Below are positions 24,200 through 33,733 of a DNA stretch of 64,000 nucleotides, piece by piece (the stretch's first letter is position 1; the number at the start of each line of letters is the position of its first letter). The notes beneath the pieces are model-generated. The model was not told the origin of the DNA and did no database searches. It saw only the letters and a list, made by a program, of their open reading frames with translations. Both the position numbers and the translations under genes were made by a program. This DNA comes from Bin87 sp965262485 (GTDB taxonomy: Bacteria; Chloroflexota; Dehalococcoidia; Lucifugimonadales; UBA3495). The stretch is from assembly GCA_965262485.1 (NCBI GenBank), contig OZ253540.1, positions 3,658,001 to 3,722,000 of the forward strand, in the 5' to 3' direction.

Positions 24200-25606
24200 A
24201 TGACGCAACCATCCTGGCCGCCCAAATACGACGCGACGTACGTTCCCCGCGCCGACGCTGAGCGCTGGGATGACCGGCTGGAAACCATGCCTCCCGCCCA
24301 ACGCGATTCGGTCATTCTGGAGCGGCTGCGGGGACAGATCCGGTACGCCTGGGAACACAGCGGTTTCTACCGCGAATTCTGGCGGGATGTGCCCGTTGAT
24401 CCGGCCAACCTGCGCAGCCTCGATGAGTTTGCCCAGCTGCCCATCCTGAACAAAGACCACGTGCGCCAGGAGCAGGAGGATCACCCTCCTTACGGCAGGT
24501 TCCTGTGCGTGCCGCCCGAGCAAATCTACCGCGTACACGGCACTTCCGGCACTACGGGACGGCCCACCGCGTTCGGTATCAGTCGCGCGGATTGGGACCG
24601 CATCGGCGAGGCCCACGCCCGCATACTGTGGGCTGCCGGCCTCCGGCCCAACGATACGGTGATGGTGGCCGCCGTGTTCAGCCTGTACGTCGGCAGTTGG
24701 GGCGCGCTGGTCGGCGCCGAACGTCTCGGAGCGGCCTGCTTCCCCTTCGGGGCCGGCGCCCCGGGCCAAACCGAGCGCGCCGTCGAGTGGGCGCAGATGG
24801 TGCAACCCACCGCCCTCTACGGCACCCCGTCCTACGCGCTCTACCTGGCCGAAACCGCCCGCGAGATGGGCATTGATCCCCGCACCGATTTCTCCTTCCG
24901 GTTCATGTTTTTCAGCGGAGAGCCGGGAGCCAGCGTGCCAGCCACCCGTCAGGCCATCGAGGACGCCTTCGGTTGCTACGTGGTCGATCAGGGCAGCATG
25001 GCCGAGATGACTCCGTGGATGACCAACGGCGGCTGTCGCCATCTGTCGCGCGGTATGCACCTGTGGCAGGACATCGTTTACACGCAGCTGGTGGATCCGG
25101 ATACTCACGAGCCCGTGCCCATGGGCGGCGAGGGCGTGCCCGTCTATACCCACCTGGAGCGGGAAAGCCAGCCCATGATTCGCTACTGGTCGGGAGATAT
25201 TGCCCGCTGGGAGATGGTCGATTGCCCCTGTGGGCGCACCTACCCCACGCTGCCGTTGGGCATCTATGGGCGCGCCGACGATATGCTGATCATCCGGGGA
25301 CAGAACGTGTTTCCCTCCCGCGTCGAAGACGTGCTGCGCTCAATGGACACCTTCGGCGGCGAGTTCCGCCTCGTGGTGGAGCGGGAGCGCGGTTACCTCG
25401 ACCGCCTCACCGTACAAACCGAGGTGGCCGCTCCGGTATGGGCAGCGGCCGGCGAGACTGACCCGTCCGGTCTGGACGGTTTGCGCGAAGCAGTAGCCGC
25501 GGCGTTGCGGCGTGCCCTGGGCGTGGGAGTGGCCGTCGAATTGCGGCCGGAAGGCGAGTTCGAGCGCACCCAGTTCAAAGCCCGCCGCGTCATCGACCTC
25601 CGGTAG
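24200..25606 (+). CDS. Phenylacetate-CoA ligase family AMP-forming enzyme
   Basis: This 468-residue adenylate-forming enzyme is of the PaaK type. The N-terminus has LRGQIRYAWEHSGFYREFW. The phosphate-binding loop is VHGTSGTTGRPTAFGIS (about residues 111-127), and the MAEMTPWMT and YWSGDIA segments complete the AMP site. The hinge RADDMLIIRGQNVFPSRVED is typical of PaaK. It activates an aryl or other carboxylic acid with ATP and CoA. Its position 43 bp after the B12-binding subunit suggests acyl-CoA metabolism in one operon. ATG 24200 is chosen; the longer upstream frame overlaps the mutase subunit. Confidence 0.88.
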   Translation: MTQPSWPPKYDATYVPRADAERWDDRLETMPPAQRDSVILERLRGQIRYAWEHSGFYREFWRDVPVDPANLRSLDEFAQLPILNKDHVRQEQEDHPPYGRFLCVPPEQIYRVHGTSGTTGRPTAFGISRADWDRIGEAHARILWAAGLRPNDTVMVAAVFSLYVGSWGALVGAERLGAACFPFGAGAPGQTERAVEWAQMVQPTALYGTPSYALYLAETAREMGIDPRTDFSFRFMFFSGEPGASVPATRQAIEDAFGCYVVDQGSMAEMTPWMTNGGCRHLSRGMHLWQDIVYTQLVDPDTHEPVPMGGEGVPVYTHLERESQPMIRYWSGDIARWEMVDCPCGRTYPTLPLGIYGRADDMLIIRGQNVFPSRVEDVLRSMDTFGGEFRLVVERERGYLDRLTVQTEVAAPVWAAAGETDPSGLDGLREAVAAALRRALGVGVAVELRPEGEFERTQFKARRVIDLR

Positions 25607-25630
25607 CGCCGCTGGCCTGGCTTCGCTCTT

Positions 25631-26413
25631 GTGCTGCGATACCCGCGCATCCCCGGCCCCCGGGTGGACGTGGGTGAGATTTTCCCCGGACTGTATCAGC
25701 GTTCCCTCCGCTCCACCAGTGCGTTTGTCGTGGTTACGCCGCCGGAAATGGCGGACCAGGCGTCAGGTGCGCCGGACGACCCTGGGCCATCCATAGCGAT
25801 AGTAGATGCTGGTTGGCGCATCCACGCCCGTCGCGTCCTCAATTACCTGGGTCAACTAGGCTACGCACCGGACCGTGTGCAGCGATTGATTTCCACCCAC
25901 TACCACCTTGACCACATCGGCGGCATGGCCGGGTTGCAGCGGGCTACCGGCGTGCGGGTTGACGCCCACCACATCGAGGTTCCAAACCTGCGCCGGGTTT
26001 CGGGCCACAATATCCCCAATCCGGTACAACAGTGGTGGCTAAAACCGCTGTTGTGGCCGTTGATTGCCGCGTTGCATCCTCCCGTCATCCCGAACGTGGA
26101 CCCGCTGCGCGACGGCGACTTTCTGCCCCTGTTGGGCGGTGCGCGTGTCGTTCACACGCCCGGACACACACCCGGCAGCATCAGCCTGCACTTTCCCAAT
26201 GAGGGAGCGCTCATCGTGGCCGACGCGTTGCAACGACGCGGCAACCGGTTGTATCTGCCGTCCCGCTTCTTTTCCAGCGATATGGATGCAGCGCGAGAAT
26301 CGGTGCGCAAGCTGGCCGGGCTCGATTTTGACACCATTTGCTTCAGCCATTTCCTGCCCATGCGCAAGGGCGCCCGCGCCGCATTGCGCTCCCTGGCCGA
26401 GTATGTATCATAG
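25631..26413 (+). CDS. MBL-fold metallo-hydrolase
   Basis: This 260-residue metallo-beta-lactamase-fold hydrolase starts at GTG 25631. The metal motif is HYHLDH (His90, His92, Asp94, His95); VVHTPGHTPGS supplies the next His and LIVADAL the bridging Asp. Glyoxalase II, lactonase and thioesterase activities occur in the family. It is 24 bp after the CoA ligase and is probably part of that operon, perhaps as a thioesterase, but this is inference. Confidence 0.87.
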   Translation: MLRYPRIPGPRVDVGEIFPGLYQRSLRSTSAFVVVTPPEMADQASGAPDDPGPSIAIVDAGWRIHARRVLNYLGQLGYAPDRVQRLISTHYHLDHIGGMAGLQRATGVRVDAHHIEVPNLRRVSGHNIPNPVQQWWLKPLLWPLIAALHPPVIPNVDPLRDGDFLPLLGGARVVHTPGHTPGSISLHFPNEGALIVADALQRRGNRLYLPSRFFSSDMDAARESVRKLAGLDFDTICFSHFLPMRKGARAALRSLAEYVS

Positions 26414-26445
26414 CTCTGTCGCCGCGAATTGCGCTCGCCCCCCTT

Positions 26446-26497
26446 GTCATTGCAAGAAACGTAGCGCAAGAAACGCCGCGAACCGGCAATCTCGTCC
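26446..26497. repeat. Degenerate family B repeat
   Basis: TGTCATTGCAAGAAACGTAG, then GCAATCTCGTC, is a decayed version of the family B left arm. It occupies most of the 136-bp gap between two genes. Confidence 0.5.
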
Positions 26498-26549
26498 ACA
26501 TAACTCACCGCTCCCCTACACACCACCCTGTTCTCACGAGGTTCAACCA

Positions 26550-27809
26550 ATGCCTATTGACCCAGCAAGGGCTTCTGACACCGCCCTCCCCCTGCCCCTT
26601 GAAGGCATCCGCGTTCTGGATGCCACCCACATCGTCGCCGGCCCATTCTGCTCGCTGATTCTGGCCGACATGGGCGCTGAAGTAATCAAGATCGAGCGTC
26701 CACGCACCGGCGATTTGGCGCGTGGCCGTGGGCCCTTCATCGGCGACGCAGACAATGGACAGATCAGCAGCCGCTTCCTTGGCGTCAACCGCAACAAGAA
26801 AAGCGTTACCCTCGATTTGCGCAACGCCACCTGCAAGGTCGCCTTCGAGAATCTGGTTGCCAACTCCGACGTGCTGCTGGACAACTGGGGCCCTGGAGCC
26901 TTTCGCCGGCTGGGATTTGGATACAATCGCCTGCGGGAGATCAACCCCCGCCTCATCTACGCGGAGATCACCGGCTACGGGGATGGCGACGGAGATAGTG
27001 GTCGCGGCCCCTATTCGGACTGGCCGGCCAACAACCTCGCCATTCAGGCCATGTCGGGCTGGATGGACATCACCGGCGCGCCCGGCGGAACGCCCCAGGC
27101 CGTCGGCGACAATATGGGCGATTCGGTGCCTGGCGTCTGGGCCGCCCTGGGCATCGTCCTCGCGCTGGAAACCCGTCGTCAAACCGGCTTCGGCCAGCAC
27201 GTTGACGTGGCAATGTACGAGTGCATGGCATCCCACGTCATCAGCAACATGAATGCCTACCAGGCCACCGGAAACACGCCCGGCCGCACCCGTCAGGCAT
27301 CCCTGGGTCCTGGGCTGGTGTTTCGCGCCGCCGATGGCTACGTCGTAATGGCCGGTGTCCGCAGCCCCCAGCGCCTGGCCGCCCTGTGGGAACTGGTGGA
27401 GCATCCTGAATTGCCCCAGCAGGACCCTCGCTACCTGGAGCAGTTCCCCGACGCCGATTTCGTGTTCGATGAGGTGATTCCTGCCATCGAGACCTGGTCG
27501 TCTCATCGCCCCAAGTGGGAAGTCGCCGGCCGCTTGACGGAAATCGGCTTCTCGATGGGAGTGGCCCAGAGCATCGCCGACCTGGCCGATTGTCCCCAGC
27601 TGGCGGCTCGCGGCATGTACGTCGAAACCGCCGATACCCTGGGCGGAACCTTCCGCTCGCTGGCAACACCCATCCGGCTCACCGCCTGCCGTCCGTCCGC
27701 CGCCGGCGCTCCGCCAACCCTCGGTCAACACAACCCCGACATCCTGTGCACCCTGGGCGGCCTAACCCCCGGCCAACTGGCCGAACTGGAAGCAGAAGGC
27801 GCGGTGTGA
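26550..27809 (+). CDS. CaiB/BaiF family CoA transferase
   Basis: This 419-residue type III CoA transferase starts at ATG 26550 with GAGG upstream. The N-terminal GIRVLDATHIVAGPFCSLIL, ADMGAEVIKIERP and VTLDLRN segments are hallmarks; YAEITGYG and the NMGDSVPGVWAALGIVLAL region, holding the catalytic-type Asp, follow. The family moves CoA between carboxylic acids such as formyl/oxalate, carnitine or succinate/benzylsuccinate. Together with the preceding ligase and mutase it completes an acyl-CoA handling cluster. The substrate is unknown. Confidence 0.9.
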   Translation: MPIDPARASDTALPLPLEGIRVLDATHIVAGPFCSLILADMGAEVIKIERPRTGDLARGRGPFIGDADNGQISSRFLGVNRNKKSVTLDLRNATCKVAFENLVANSDVLLDNWGPGAFRRLGFGYNRLREINPRLIYAEITGYGDGDGDSGRGPYSDWPANNLAIQAMSGWMDITGAPGGTPQAVGDNMGDSVPGVWAALGIVLALETRRQTGFGQHVDVAMYECMASHVISNMNAYQATGNTPGRTRQASLGPGLVFRAADGYVVMAGVRSPQRLAALWELVEHPELPQQDPRYLEQFPDADFVFDEVIPAIETWSSHRPKWEVAGRLTEIGFSMGVAQSIADLADCPQLAARGMYVETADTLGGTFRSLATPIRLTACRPSAAGAPPTLGQHNPDILCTLGGLTPGQLAELEAEGAV

Positions 27810-27898
27810 ATCTTTTTGTGCGAAAGCCAACCGCAGTAAGGGGAATCGATATCCATACTGAGGATAATCTATCCCGTTCCCATTAGCTGCTCCTCAAA

Positions 27899-28150
27899 TC
27901 ACCCCTTCGCCCCCTCCCACCCCGCTTCGGCCTCGGCGCGTAGGCGGCGGGCGTCTTCGCGGCGGTGGGATACTTCAGCGGCTATGACGTTTTGCATTTC
28001 TTTGTCGGGCACAGGCATAAAGATTTTCGCAAGCTCTGATTCAATGATAGCAGGGTAGTTGCCTCCGCTTGCCCGCTGGAGACAAAATTTCGCCCGCAGG
28101 ACGCACCATAAATAATCATGGCTGACCTGCTGATACATTGGCTCTGACTG
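27899..28150 (-). pseudogene. C-terminal remnant of a type I restriction specificity (HsdS-like) subunit
   Basis: The minus-strand frame has NYPAIIESELAKIFMPVP and a tail EVSHRREDARRLRAEAEAGW. This is the way HsdS or methylase-associated specificity subunits end: a target-recognition helix followed by a long charged helix. Only about 80 residues remain. The upstream text (SSSFPADRTQSEPMYQQ) is less convincing. No hsdM or hsdR lies nearby, so this marks a lost type I system. Confidence 0.55.
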
Positions 28151-28235
28151 CGTCCGATCCGCGGGAAAACTGGACGATTCGGCTGATCTGAGGCCTGTTC
28201 TAATTTTTGGGCACTCCAATTGTTAACGCTCGGCC

Positions 28236-28808
28236 CTATACCAAGCGACTTTCCTCCGAGGTGACTCCGGGAACGTCCTCATAGAAGCGGAAGATCTCAT
28301 GGGCAGGACGAGCATCGCTGGCCCATACGCGCCCTTGAGGATCGGCCCACATGGATATGAATGGACTGATCGACTCCTGCAGGCTCCGCCGCGCCCATGC
28401 TTCTTGCAGGAACGCATGGAATGACTCCATGGCGTTCTGGTCCACATCCCACGCTAACTCTGGGCCCATGCCGTCCCCATCATCTGCCCGGTTCAGCTCA
28501 TTAGCGATAGCGTCGATGATCCAGGTGTTCAGGCTCTTTCCGCTGGCCCTGGCGGCCCCGACTATCGCACGGTGCGTATCCGGCTCCATGCGCAGGGCAA
28601 CCCGACCGGAGAACGGCTTGTCCGGCTCCCTGCCTCGCTCCTGGCAGAACTTGAGATAGTCGTCGATCGAATCCTTGAAGGCCTGGTCCAACTCATCTAC
28701 AGATTTGCCCTCGAATGTAATCACGTCCCGTGTGTCGATCACCTGCCCGTGCAGGATGCGCACATCGTAATCGTAGGTGACAACGGCGTTATAACCCCTG
28801 TACTCCAT
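28236..28808 (-). CDS. hicB: HicB-type antitoxin with ribbon-helix-helix
   Basis: This 190-residue antitoxin has an N-terminal partially degraded RNase H-like HicB fold (YNAVVTYDYDVRILHGQVID, FEGKSVDELDQAFKDSIDDY). A DNA-binding ribbon-helix-helix follows (ALRMEPDTHRAIVGAARASG, SLNTWIIDAIANEL). A roughly 70-residue C-terminal extension after the RHH is unusual in length. It lies 12 bp after hicA, so the two form one operon that HicB would autorepress at the palindrome 29087-29107. Confidence 0.85.
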   Translation of the reverse strand: MEYRGYNAVVTYDYDVRILHGQVIDTRDVITFEGKSVDELDQAFKDSIDDYLKFCQERGREPDKPFSGRVALRMEPDTHRAIVGAARASGKSLNTWIIDAIANELNRADDGDGMGPELAWDVDQNAMESFHAFLQEAWARRSLQESISPFISMWADPQGRVWASDARPAHEIFRFYEDVPGVTSEESRLV

Positions 28809-28820
28809 GGGTGCCTCCTT

Positions 28821-29078
28821 TCAGTTGGGTTTGAACCCAGCCTCTTTTAAACCGTCGCGCAGTGATTCCACCGCGCCTTTAGACATCTCGTTACCTGGGT
28901 GTGGACGATGGAATGTGATGACTTCATCATTGAGGATCACCGCCAAGCGGGAACCTGCACGTTCTTCGAACTCAGCTCCGCAAGCCTCCAACAATGCCAA
29001 AGCATCATCCCACCGAACGTTGGAAGCGGTGGGCTGGCGAAAGATCGTGGCCAGTGTTCGTAGGTGCTTTCTCCGCAT
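28821..29078 (-). CDS. hicA: HicA-type mRNA interferase toxin
   Basis: This 85-residue dsRBD-fold toxin starts at ATG 29078. KHLRTLATIFRQPTASNVRWDD leads into an alpha-helix and the strand-loop VITFHRPHPGNEMSKGAVES, where the HRPHPG His is the expected catalytic residue. HicA cleaves mRNA during translation. The toxin-first order and short gap to hicB are classical. The larger open frame upstream belongs to the decayed fic gene, not to this protein. Confidence 0.88.
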   Translation of the reverse strand: MRRKHLRTLATIFRQPTASNVRWDDALALLEACGAEFEERAGSRLAVILNDEVITFHRPHPGNEMSKGAVESLRDGLKEAGFKPN

Positions 29079-29086
29079 GGCATTAA

Positions 29087-29107
29087 TAGTATCACAATGT
29101 GATACTA
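29087..29107. promoter_or_regulatory. Palindromic operator of hicAB
   Basis: TAGTATCACA and TGTGATACTA flank a single central A, a perfect 21-bp palindrome whose edge is 8 bp before the hicA ATG. Its position and symmetry fit an RHH-dimer site for HicB autorepression. Confidence 0.7.
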
Positions 29108-29179
29108 TGCACGAGGAGTGCAAAACTAGAGGCTTGCCGCTGAGAACACCATTGATGCAGGACCAGCGCACCACACCTT

Positions 29180-29590
29180 TCCGTGGCTCTGACGCATAAC
29201 GTTTCCCGGGAAACGCCCTGGAGCCGGCAATTTCCGATCCCGGCACGCCCACGTAGCGGGTGGCCGTAAGGCCTGCGACGTAGTCCTCGGCCCATGTCGC
29301 CAGGACCAGGGAAACCGGCGGCAGGAAATGCGCTGCAATCCCCCGGCGACGCAGGATCAGGTGAAGCAGCGTTCGTCCGGCGCGCCCGTTGCCGTCAACG
29401 AAGGGATGAATTGTCTCGAACTGGGCGTGGGCAATGGCGCCTGGACCAGGGGGGTAGCCCGTCGTCGTTGCAGAAGGCAAGCAGGTCAACCAGCAGGTCG
29501 GCCACCGCCCCGGCGGCACAAATGCGGCGGAGCAGGGATTGTAGCCGTTATCCGTCACCCTCGGTATCGCAAGAGTCGATGACACTTATT
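29180..29590 (-). pseudogene. Decayed Fic-family AMPylase gene
   Basis: The minus strand retains the Fic motif HPFVDGNGRAGRTLLHLILR, preceded by AIAHAQFETI and followed by VSLVLATWAEDY. Upstream, DNGYNPCSAAFVPP and the following helix are read in different frames, requiring at least two frameshifts between 29440 and 29530. Downstream, the C-terminal region runs into the hicAB promoter without a proper end. Fic enzymes AMPylate target proteins. This copy keeps the active-site motif but cannot make a full protein. Confidence 0.7.
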
Positions 29591-29644
29591 CGTGGCTGTG
29601 GTAATCTTTTGGTATCCACCCGAAAATCACAGGAGGTCAACCCG

Positions 29645-31087
29645 ATGTGCGCCATGGTAAAGAACCGTAATGGATTAACCATCACCACCGCCTCGCCAGC
29701 CGCCGCCGACCTGTATCAGCAGGGCCTTGACCTGGTGCTGTCCCAGAACTACGGGCCGGAATCCAGGCTGCGGGATGCTATCGAGGCCGACGAAGGGTTC
29801 GCCATGGCCCATACCGTGCTGGCCTACGTGCTCCACCTGCAGATGGATGTGCCCGCCGCCCGCGCCGCCGCCACCAAAGCCGTCGAGTTATCCGCCGGCA
29901 TCTCCCGCGAAGAGCGGCAGACCACCCAGATAGTGCACTCTTTCACCCACGGCAAGGGCGCCGAGGCCATCCGCCTCGTCCACGAACACCTGGTTGACTT
30001 CCCCACCGACACCCTCGCCATGCGCGTTGCCCAACGTCTCTACATGCTGGGCTGTTTCGGAGCCGGTGTACCCGATTTCCCCAATCATCTGATGAAAATG
30101 ATGACCAAGGTGGCCCCCGCTAACGGCGATAACTGGGCCTTCCTGGGGCAGTATGCCTTCGCCCATCATGAAACCAACCAGCCGGCAAAGGCGATGGACC
30201 TGGCTACCCGCTCACTGGAAGGCAATCCCCAGAACGCCGTGGCCTGCCATTCAGTCACCCACTCTTACTTTGAGCAGGGCGACGCTGCCAACGGAGGCCG
30301 CTGGCTAGCCGACTGGCTCGACCGATTTGACCGCCGCGCCTCCTATAACGTCCATCTATCCTGGCACCTGGCGCTGTTTGAACTGGCCCAGGGCCGCTAC
30401 CAGCAAGCGCTCGATCTGTACGAGACCCACATCCGGCCCGGCGTGCAGGCCCGCAATCTCGCCAACCTGGCCGACTCTGCCTCCCTGATGTGGCGGCTCC
30501 AGATCTATTCCGGAGAGACTCCCGGCAAGCCGTGGGATGAGGTTCGCGACCAGGCGGCCCCCGCCGCCGACAGTCCCGGCGCCGCCTTCCGCGACTGCCA
30601 CGCCGCACTGGCCTTCGCCGGCTCCGGTGACACTGACGCCTCCCAACGGCTCGTGGACCGTCTGACCGCTCAGGGCGAAAAGGGCGACGACCTCGCCCGC
30701 GAAATGATGCTGCCCATCGCCCGGGGCGCCGCCGCTTTCGCCGCCGGCGACTATGCTGAAGCCGCCAACCTCATGGGGCCGACCTACCCTATGATGGCCC
30801 GCATCGGTGGCAGCCACGCCCAGCGCGAGGTGTTCGAAGATACGCTGCTAGAGTCCTACGTCCGCGCCGGCATGTACGACGAGGCAAAATCCATGCTGGA
30901 AGAACGCCTCTCTCGCCGTTCCTCGCCTCGCGATACCTACTGGATGGGTCGTCTGGAAGCTCAAGCCGTGCAGGGCAACCGCGAGGCGTCTCGCCGGCTG
31001 TTTGCTGAAGCGCAGGCTGCCTGGGCGCCCACCGCTGAACAGGGCGCCGCTGAGCTGCAACGCCTGTCCGCTGACGCCCAGCGATAG
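29645..31087 (+). CDS. TTC38-like tetratricopeptide-repeat protein
   Basis: This 480-residue helical-repeat protein starts at ATG 29645 after AGGAGGT. It begins MCAMVKNRNGLTITTASPAA, and the body is a row of TPR-like helix pairs (AMAHTVLAYVLHLQMDVPAA, NWAFLGQYAFAHHETNQPAK, LFELAQGRYQQALDLYE). The order and the His-rich central segments (ACHSVTHSYFEQGD, NVHLSWHLALFELA) match the TTC38 group, present in both bacteria and eukaryotes with unknown biochemical role. There is no signal peptide or membrane segment. It stands alone. Confidence 0.8.
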   Translation: MCAMVKNRNGLTITTASPAAADLYQQGLDLVLSQNYGPESRLRDAIEADEGFAMAHTVLAYVLHLQMDVPAARAAATKAVELSAGISREERQTTQIVHSFTHGKGAEAIRLVHEHLVDFPTDTLAMRVAQRLYMLGCFGAGVPDFPNHLMKMMTKVAPANGDNWAFLGQYAFAHHETNQPAKAMDLATRSLEGNPQNAVACHSVTHSYFEQGDAANGGRWLADWLDRFDRRASYNVHLSWHLALFELAQGRYQQALDLYETHIRPGVQARNLANLADSASLMWRLQIYSGETPGKPWDEVRDQAAPAADSPGAAFRDCHAALAFAGSGDTDASQRLVDRLTAQGEKGDDLAREMMLPIARGAAAFAAGDYAEAANLMGPTYPMMARIGGSHAQREVFEDTLLESYVRAGMYDEAKSMLEERLSRRSSPRDTYWMGRLEAQAVQGNREASRRLFAEAQAAWAPTAEQGAAELQRLSADAQR

Positions 31088-31146
31088 ACCGATCAGGCGA
31101 AATACGCGATTGCGAACACTGCGCTCCCTGCCAACCGTGGGGAGCG

Positions 31147-32031
31147 CTATTCCTTGGCCGGCTGCGGTAATCGGTTCAGCAACGATTCCAGCCCCAGGGT
31201 CTGGCACAACTCGGTAAACTCCGGCTGACGCGCGCCCGCCCATCGCAGATCATCAGGCGTCGTTTCCGGCAGCGGAACATCAAGACGCAACGTCGCCAGC
31301 TGGCGGTACAGCATCGCGTCTTCCCGCCGGTTCGTCAACGACTCCGCCAGACCCGCGGCGCCTCGTACCTTCACGTCCCACTGAGCGGCGTCATGGGGAA
31401 TGTTGCCGATGCTGCCGTATCTGGTCAGCACTGTTCCCGCCGAGCGGGCGCCCCAACGCGGTATTCCGGGAATACCGTCCGCCGCATCGCCCACCAGCCC
31501 CAAGTAGTCGGGAATCGCCGCCGGCGGTACACCAAACTTGACCGCAACGCCGGCTTCGTCCATCACCTCGCCCTTTCGGCGATCCAGCATCACCACGCGG
31601 TCGCCCGACACCATCTGCGCCAGGTCCTTGTCCGGCGAGCACATCAGCACCCGCTCCACGTCGGCAAACACCGCAAAACGCGCCGCCGCCGCTGCGATGG
31701 CATCATCAGCCTCAAACTCGTCCATCGGCCAAACGGTGATACCCAACGCCGCCGTCATCTCTTCCGCGAGCGGAAACTGTACCAACAGCGCGGGTTCAAC
31801 ACCGTCGCCCGTTTTGTATCCATCGAACATGGCGTTGCGAAAAGAGCGAATGACAGTATCAAATGCCACTGCCACGTGCGTAACGGCAGGCTGGCCCAGC
31901 AACGCGATCAACGACTGCGCCAGCCCGTGGGTTGCCTTCACGTCGCGTCCGTCGGGCGCAGCGCGCCCCGGTCGCGGCGAATAGTGGGCGCGAAACAGCT
32001 CGTAGGTGCCGTCAACCAGATGAATATTCAA
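31147..32031 (-). CDS. 5'-3' exonuclease (flap endonuclease family)
   Basis: This 294-residue stand-alone homologue of the Pol I 5'-nuclease domain has a PIN-like core with MNIHLVDGTYELFRAHY, VAVAFDTVIRSFRN, then EFEADDAIAAAAARF and LMCSPDKDLAQMV carrying the metal-binding acidic residues, and DYLGLVGDAADGIPGIPRWG entering the H3TH DNA-binding motif. It probably removes RNA primers or 5' flaps. No polymerase domain is attached. It is the only gene between the TPR protein and malate synthase, on the minus strand. Confidence 0.9.
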   Translation of the reverse strand: MNIHLVDGTYELFRAHYSPRPGRAAPDGRDVKATHGLAQSLIALLGQPAVTHVAVAFDTVIRSFRNAMFDGYKTGDGVEPALLVQFPLAEEMTAALGITVWPMDEFEADDAIAAAAARFAVFADVERVLMCSPDKDLAQMVSGDRVVMLDRRKGEVMDEAGVAVKFGVPPAAIPDYLGLVGDAADGIPGIPRWGARSAGTVLTRYGSIGNIPHDAAQWDVKVRGAAGLAESLTNRREDAMLYRQLATLRLDVPLPETTPDDLRWAGARQPEFTELCQTLGLESLLNRLPQPAKE

Positions 32032-32113
32032 GGTTCACCAACCCGTCGCCGGTAGTCGCACCCGTCGGAATCTTTCCCGCCAATTCCGGAGCCTGAACCG
32101 AGTTCAGGAAATG

Positions 32114-33695
32114 CTAATCCAGGTAGCGGTAGCCCGGCAGCGTCAGGAATTCGATGAATTCGTCGGCCAGCACGATTTCGTCCAGCAGCTCCACCGACTT
32201 ATCCAGCGCTCCGGTGTTTTCCGCCCCCCGTTGCTGGACCAGCGAGGCCACTTCCTCGGCGCGTATCCGCCGGTACAACTCAGCGGTAATGGGTCTGCCG
32301 TCGTCCAGCGCCGCTCCCTGGTGAATCCACTGCCACAGCTGCGATCGTGAAATCTCCGCGGTGGCGGCGTCTTCCATCAATCCGTAGATGGCCACCGCGC
32401 CATTGCCCCGCGTCCAGGCGTCCACGTACTGCAACGCTACGCTGACGTTGTTGCGCAGGCCCGCTTCGGTAATCTGACCCTCTGGTACCTCCAGCAGGTC
32501 GTCGGGAGCGATGCGCACCTCGGGAATGACACCCAGCTGGTTGTCGCCCGAGAAAGCCGCCTGGAACACATCCAGCACCGGAGCGACCAATCCCGGATGG
32601 GCGATCCACGCGCCATCAAAACCTTGGCTGGCTTCCCGCTGTTTGTCAGATTGCACCTGTGCGAACGCGGCGGTGTTGGCAGCCTCATCGTCCCGGCGCG
32701 GGATGAACGCCGACATGCCTCCCAAAGCGTGAGCGCCTCTGCGGTGGCACGTATTCACCAGCAGTTGCGCCGCCGATGTCAGAAAGTGGGTCGCCATCGT
32801 TACCTGCGCGCGATCTGGGGAATACCATGTCCGCCCGCTTGTTGAACACCTTGATCACGCTGAAGATATAGTCCCAGCGTCCCAGGTTGAGGCCGGCCGG
32901 TCTCTCCCGCAGCTCATACAGGATTTCTTCCATCTCGAACGCGGCCAGGATGTGTTCGATCAGCACAGTGGGGCTGATGGAGCCACGCGGGATGTTCAGG
33001 CGTCCCTCGGCGTAGTTGAACACGTCGTTCCAGAGTCGCGCTTCCAGGTGCGATTGCAACTTGGGCAAATAGTAATAGGGGCCGGTGCCGTGGCTCTGCT
33101 GGGCAACATGATTGTGGTACACGGTGAGGCCAAAATCGAAGAAGCTTCCAGCCATCGGCTCGCCATCCACCAGCACGTGCCGCTCCATCAAATGCAGCCC
33201 GCGAGGACGCACGCACAGCGTCGCCGTCTGTTCGTTCAACTGATACTGACGACCGTCGGGAGTCTCGTCGCTAATGGTGCGCCGGTAGGCGTCGCGCACA
33301 TTCAGCTGCCCGTCCAGTGTGGGTACCCAGGCCGGCGAATGCGCGTCCTCAAAGTCGGTCATATAAACCTGCGCCCCGCAGTTCAGCGCGTTGATGACCA
33401 TGCGCCGGTTCGACGACGGGCCGGTGATTTCCACGCGCCGATTGGTCATATCTGCCGGAGCCGGCGCAACCCTCCAGTCACTCTCACGGACGCCGCGGGT
33501 CTCAATCAGAAAATCTGGAGTAGCGCCGGCGTCGATTTCGGTCTGCCGCCTGGCTCTGGCCTGCATCAGCCGCCGCCGTGTGGTTTCGAAATTACGATGC
33601 AGCTCAGCAACGAACTCCAACGCGTCGTCCGCAACCACCTCCGCGTACTGCGCAGGAACCGAACCTATAATCTGAACGCTGTTTTGGGCTGGCAT
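32114..33695 (-). pseudogene. aceB: Malate synthase A with a single-base frameshift
   Basis: Two overlapping frames together encode a normal-length (about 526-residue) malate synthase A. The first, from 33695, contains EITGPSSNRRMVINALNCGA, MTDFEDAHSPAW and LYELRERPAGLNLGRWDYIF; the second, ending at 32114, contains NTCHRRGAHALGGMSAFIP and TRGNGAVAIYGLMEDAATAE. The switch occurs at a run of four G/C bases at 32817-32820: removing one base joins MVFPD to RAQVTMATHF, the expected text. It is either a recent inactivating mutation or a sequencing error. The enzyme makes malate from glyoxylate and acetyl-CoA; isocitrate lyase is not in the window. Confidence 0.85.
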
Positions 33696-33733
33696 TTTAG
33701 GATTTTCCGTTACTGGGTGTTTGGTGGTTGGGA

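Noticed and set aside
24101..25153. 350-residue ORF antisense to the CoA ligase
   Set aside because: His/Gly-rich mirror of a clear adenylate-forming enzyme.
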